A DNA stretch of 9,101 nucleotides from assembly GCA_964617375.1 (NCBI GenBank), contig CAZTXQ010000081.1:1-9101 (forward strand), in the 5' to 3' direction. The position numbers were made by a program, and so were the translations under genes. The stretch is from Firm-13 sp964617375. Lineage in GTDB: Bacteria > Bacillota > Clostridia > Saccharofermentanales > Saccharofermentanaceae. Below, piece after piece: positions 6,671 to 9,101 of the stretch; the stretch's first letter is position 1; the number at the start of each line of letters is the position of its first letter. Below the pieces are notes generated by a model that saw nothing but the letters and a program-made list of their open reading frames with translations, was not told where the DNA came from and made no database searches.

Positions 6671-7380
6671 TCATATATCCCGCCATAGATCTTCTCGACG
6701 GATCGTGCGTCCGTCTTTCACAGGGAAAATACGATGAAGTAACGGTATATTCCGAAGATCCGGTCGCCAAGGCCGAGAGCTTTGCTTCGGACGGCGCCGA
6801 ATGGATCCATATCGTCGACTTAAACGCAGCCAAGTCGGGTGTGCCCTCCAATCAGGCGCTGATCGCGGCGATTGTCCGCAAGACCGGACTTAAAGTACAG
6901 ACCGGCGGCGGCATCCGGAATCTTGATACATTGAAAACGCTCTTGGAAGACATCGGTGTCGCGCGCTGCGTCATCGGGACGTCTGCCATCCGCGACCGCG
7001 CGTTCACCGAAAAGGCACTGGCGCTCTACGGCGACCGGATTGCCATCGGCCTCGACGCCCGGAACGGCGAGATCGCCGTCGATGGATGGACCTCAGGTTC
7101 CGGCATCAATGTGATCGATTTTGCGAACACGATGAAGAGCATCGGCGCGAAAACGGTCATCTACACCGACATCGCCCGCGACGGCATGCTGACTGGACCC
7201 GCGACTGCCTCGACGAAGGAACTGGTCCTAAAGACCGGCCTTGACGTCATCGCTTCCGGCGGCATCGGCTCCGAAGCCGATATCGAAGAGATCCGGACTT
7301 CCGGCTGCTCCGGTGTCATCGTCGGCAAAGCGATCTACGAAGGGAAAGTGAGGCTTTCAGTATGCTTGCGAAACGCATAA
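6667..7380 (+). CDS. hisA: ProFAR isomerase (phosphoribosylformimino-AICAR-P isomerase)
   Basis: HisA catalyses the Amadori rearrangement of ProFAR to PRFAR, the substrate of HisH-HisF. The 237-residue (beta/alpha)8 barrel shows the two catalytic aspartates expected for the family: D8 in YPAIDLLDG and D130 in IGLDARNG. The phosphate-binding loops are GGGIRN and ASGGIGS, and YTDIARDGMLTGPA matches the strand-6 region. Residues 50-58 read VDLNAAKSG, a mild variant of the common VDLDGAKxG. AAGGAG at 6655-6660 lies 6 nt before the ATG, which overlaps the hisH stop. The C-terminal codons overlap hisF by 19 bp, and the last residues (KVRLSVCLRNA) are encoded in the shared stretch. Confidence 0.97.
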   Translation: MIIYPAIDLLDGSCVRLSQGKYDEVTVYSEDPVAKAESFASDGAEWIHIVDLNAAKSGVPSNQALIAAIVRKTGLKVQTGGGIRNLDTLKTLLEDIGVARCVIGTSAIRDRAFTEKALALYGDRIAIGLDARNGEIAVDGWTSGSGINVIDFANTMKSIGAKTVIYTDIARDGMLTGPATASTKELVLKTGLDVIASGGIGSEADIEEIRTSGCSGVIVGKAIYEGKVRLSVCLRNA

Positions 7381-8594
7381 TCCCGTGTCTGGACGTCAAG
7401 AACGGACGCGTCGTCAAGGGCGTTAACTTTGTTTCCCCGCGCGATGCGGGAGACCCCGTCGAAATCGCGAAAGGTTACAACACTTCCGGTGCCGACGAAC
7501 TGGTGTTCCTCGACATCACCGCGACCCTCGAGGCCCGAGACACTGTCATCGATATGGTAAGAAGCGTGGCCGAACAGGTCTTTATTCCCTTTACCGTAGG
7601 CGGAGGAATCCGCAGCATTGAAGACATTCGCGAGATCTTAACGGCCGGCGCCGACAAGATCTCCCTGAATTCGGCCGCGGTCGCAAATCCCGCTCTGATC
7701 AAAGAGGCTTCCGACCGCTTCGGTGCCCAGTGCATCGTCATCGCGATCGACGTTAAAAAGCGCCCGGAGGGCGATTCATCCTCCGATTTCCCGAGCGGCT
7801 ACGAGGTATTCGTTGCCGGAGGTACGATTCCTGCAGGCTTGGACGCTCTTGAATGGGCGAAAAAGGTCGAATCCTTAGGTGCCGGCGAAATCCTCCTTAC
7901 CAGTATGGATAAGGACGGCACGAAGTCCGGCTACGACAATAGAATCACCCGCATGATCTCCGACGCGCTTCCGATTCCGGTGATCGCATCCGGAGGAGCC
8001 GGTTCCATGCAGGATTTCTACGACGGAATCGTCACCGGCGGGGCTGATGCGGTTCTTGCCGCGAGTCTTTTTCATTTCGGGGAGATTCGAATCGAGGACT
8101 TAAAAGACTATCTCGCGGAGAAAGGCGTCGCCGTGAGGCGGGGGGCGCGTGTTGGAGCGGAAGATTCTGCCTGCCCGGCATCGGAAACAGATCCGGCCGC
8201 CTGTCCGGAGGAGCCTGTCAAAGCCGCGGACAGCTGCACGTTTCAACCGGTCAGTGCCGGTGAGTCCAAGGCCCGCTGGGAACGCCTGAAGAAGGATCCG
8301 CAGGGACTGATTCCGGCGATTGTCACGGAAAACAGCACAGGGGATGTTCTGATGCTCGCCTATATGGACGGCGAAGCCTTTTCGGTTACGATGGAGACGG
8401 GAATCATGCACTATCATTCCAGAAGCCGCGGAACGCTCTGGAAAAAAGGCGAGACATCCGGTCATTTTCAGCATGTAATCTCCGCAAAAATTGACTGCGA
8501 TGCGGATACTCTGTTATTCTTTGTAGACCAGGACGGCGCCGCGTGTCATACCGGTGCACACAGCTGCTTTTATAGAGATATAGAGGAAGTATAA
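7362..8594 (+). CDS. hisF-hisI: Fusion of IGP synthase cyclase subunit HisF and phosphoribosyl-AMP cyclohydrolase HisI
   Basis: This single 410-residue frame carries two enzymes. Residues 1-260 are HisF, which makes imidazole glycerol phosphate and AICAR with HisH. D11 and D130 are catalytic, and the gate residues R5, E46, K99 and E176 match those described in Thermotoga HisF. The loop after D130 is about nine residues longer than in Thermotoga. Residues about 261-304 are a linker rich in Ala, Glu, Pro, Ser and Asp with C271, C281 and C292. Residues about 305-410 are HisI, which opens the adenine ring of phosphoribosyl-AMP. It shows LMLAYMDGEA, HSRSRGTLWKKGETSG, metal-binding D378-C-D380-A-D382 and zinc cysteines C395 and C402. 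No ATG, GTG or TTG codon lies in frame between V258 and the HisI domain, so HisI cannot easily be made alone. The start has AGTGAGG 8 nt upstream and overlaps hisA. Confidence 0.96.
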   Translation: MLAKRIIPCLDVKNGRVVKGVNFVSPRDAGDPVEIAKGYNTSGADELVFLDITATLEARDTVIDMVRSVAEQVFIPFTVGGGIRSIEDIREILTAGADKISLNSAAVANPALIKEASDRFGAQCIVIAIDVKKRPEGDSSSDFPSGYEVFVAGGTIPAGLDALEWAKKVESLGAGEILLTSMDKDGTKSGYDNRITRMISDALPIPVIASGGAGSMQDFYDGIVTGGADAVLAASLFHFGEIRIEDLKDYLAEKGVAVRRGARVGAEDSACPASETDPAACPEEPVKAADSCTFQPVSAGESKARWERLKKDPQGLIPAIVTENSTGDVLMLAYMDGEAFSVTMETGIMHYHSRSRGTLWKKGETSGHFQHVISAKIDCDADTLLFFVDQDGAACHTGAHSCFYRDIEEV

Positions 8595-8624
8595 TCAGAT
8601 AACGAATTTCGTGAGGTGAATGAT

Positions 8625-8915
8625 ATGACAGAAGATTCGTCCGGCATTGTCCGTGAACTGTATGAGGTAATACTCGGTAGACGCGAGAATCCGGTGGAAG
8701 GATCCTATACCAACTACCTTTTTTCGAAAGGCAGCGACAAGATCTGCAAGAAGGTTGGCGAAGAAGCGTTCGAAGTCGTCATCGCGGCGACCGGCAACAA
8801 AAAGCAGGATATTATTTACGAACTCGCCGATCTGCAGTATCATCTTCTGGTTCTGATGGCCGAAAAAGGCATCACACCCGAAGAAGTCTACGAGGAGCTG
8901 AAGAACAGGCGGTAA
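8625..8915 (+). CDS. hisE: Phosphoribosyl-ATP pyrophosphatase
   Basis: HisE removes pyrophosphate from phosphoribosyl-ATP, giving the AMP form used by HisI. The 96-residue all-helical protein belongs to the MazG-like superfamily. GSYTNYLFSKGSDKICKKVG is the family signature around residues 26-45. The acidic metal-binding residues are E46, E47 and E50 (GEEAFEVV), then E66 and D69 (ELADLQYHLL). The ATG at 8625 is chosen because AGGTGA at 8614-8619 lies 5 nt upstream; a GTG at 8616 is inside that site. It is separated from the HisF-HisI stop by 30 bp. HisE is often fused to the C-terminus of HisI; here it is a free-standing gene and HisI is instead attached to HisF. It is the last gene of the operon. 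Confidence 0.96.
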   Translation: MTEDSSGIVRELYEVILGRRENPVEGSYTNYLFSKGSDKICKKVGEEAFEVVIAATGNKKQDIIYELADLQYHLLVLMAEKGITPEEVYEELKNRR

Positions 8916-8929
8916 GAATCGAACGCATG

Positions 8930-8968
8930 GCCCGGTTTTCTCATCGCATCCCGGCACGGATTTTTTTT
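8930..8968 (+). terminator. Possible weak intrinsic terminator of the his operon
   Basis: GCCCGG (8930-8935) can pair with CCCGGC (8950-8955) as five G-C pairs interrupted by one C-C mismatch, with a 14-nt loop. Eight Ts follow at 8961-8968, after a 5-nt spacer. The position, 15 bp after the hisE stop and before a new promoter, is right for a terminator. The stem is short and the spacer is longer than usual, so this is only a candidate. Confidence 0.38.
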
Positions 8969-8988
8969 CGCAAAGCCGACGGATGCAT

Positions 8989-9017
8989 TTGACAGATCGG
9001 GGTCTCTGTGGTAAAAT
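8989..9017 (+). promoter_or_regulatory. Sigma-A-type promoter for the downstream gene
   Basis: TTGACA (8989-8994) and TAAAAT (9012-9017) are spaced by 17 bp, and TG at 9009-9010 forms an extended -10 (TGnTAAAAT). Transcription should start near 9024, giving a leader of about 74 nt before the ATG at 9098. A promoter here means the next gene is a separate transcription unit from the his operon. Confidence 0.8.
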
Positions 9018-9061
9018 TTCGTTTGCTATCGCCGAAAGGGTCTTTTTTTTATGCGCAAACT

Positions 9062-9078
9062 GGCATCTGTGGGATGCC
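9062..9078 (+). promoter_or_regulatory. Perfect leader hairpin upstream of the next gene
   Basis: GGCATC (9062-9067) and GATGCC (9073-9078) form a perfect 6-bp stem with a 5-nt loop, six nucleotides before the GGAGGT ribosome binding site (9085-9090). No T-run follows, so it is not a terminator. It may affect translation or RNA stability, or may bind a regulator. A second inverted repeat, GTTTGC (9021-9026) with GCAAAC (9055-9060), lies directly upstream, but its left arm overlaps the expected transcription start. The pairing is seen in the sequence; any role is inferred. Confidence 0.45.
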
Positions 9079-9097
9079 GATTATGGAGGTGTTCAAC

Positions 9098-9101
9098 ATG
9101 G
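9098..9101 (+). CDS. Start codon of a truncated downstream gene
   Basis: An ATG at 9098-9100 lies 7 nt after a consensus GGAGGT ribosome binding site (9085-9090) and about 74 nt after the start predicted for the 8989-9017 promoter. Only the first codon and one more base are inside the window, so nothing can be said about the product. Confidence 0.55.

Noticed and set aside
9051..9101. An alternative small frame from ATG 9051 in the downstream leader.
   Set aside because: AAAGGG at 9035-9040 is a poor site at 10 nt, the encoded peptide is unrecognisable, and the ATG at 9098 has a consensus GGAGGT. The frame is open to the window edge, so it is not fully excluded.

Overview
This window holds an almost complete histidine biosynthesis operon on the + strand, in the order hisZ-hisG-hisD-[100-N assembly gap]-hisC-hisB-purC-hisH-hisA-hisF::hisI-hisE, followed by the promoter and first codon of a separate downstream gene. 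The host looks like a member of the Bacillota, probably Clostridia and possibly Lachnospiraceae-like. The reasons are a short-form HisG paired with a HisZ regulatory subunit, strong AGGAGG-type ribosome binding sites before most genes, sigma-A-type promoters (TTGACA/TATAAT) and a moderately GC-rich base composition judged by eye. No taxonomic search was possible.

Layout. Positions 1-138 carry a near-consensus promoter (48-77) and, just after the expected transcription start, a perfect 32-bp palindrome (86-117) that is the best candidate for the operon's control site. The leader is only about 55 nt, too short for a T-box. hisZ, hisG and hisD follow with 4-bp overlaps. A run of exactly 100 Ns (3342-3441) then interrupts the sequence, so the true hisD-hisC distance is unknown. 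After the gap come hisC and a monofunctional hisB, then purC, a purine gene. Its stop codon overlaps the start of hisH. hisH overlaps hisA by 4 bp and hisA overlaps hisF by 19 bp. The hisF reading frame continues through a low-complexity linker into a complete hisI domain, and a separate hisE closes the operon. A weak hairpin plus T-run (8930-8968) may be the terminator. A new promoter (8989-9017) and a leader with a hairpin lead to an ATG at 9098.

How the genes work together. HisZ-HisG condenses PRPP with ATP. HisE and the HisI domain hydrolyse and open the product, and HisA isomerises it. HisH-HisF adds glutamine nitrogen and splits the product into imidazole glycerol phosphate and AICAR. 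HisB, HisC and HisD then lead to histidine. PurC makes SAICAR, the purine intermediate one step before AICAR, so the operon contains two genes that feed the AICAR pool by different routes. Only the histidinol-phosphate phosphatase step is missing from the visible sequence.

The most noteworthy points are the perfect palindrome at the operon start, the HisF-HisI fusion (HisI is more often fused to HisE), and the insertion of purC directly upstream of, and overlapping, hisH. I found no mobile element, CRISPR array, tRNA or rRNA. I also found no wholly new system: the novelty here lies in operon arrangement and control.
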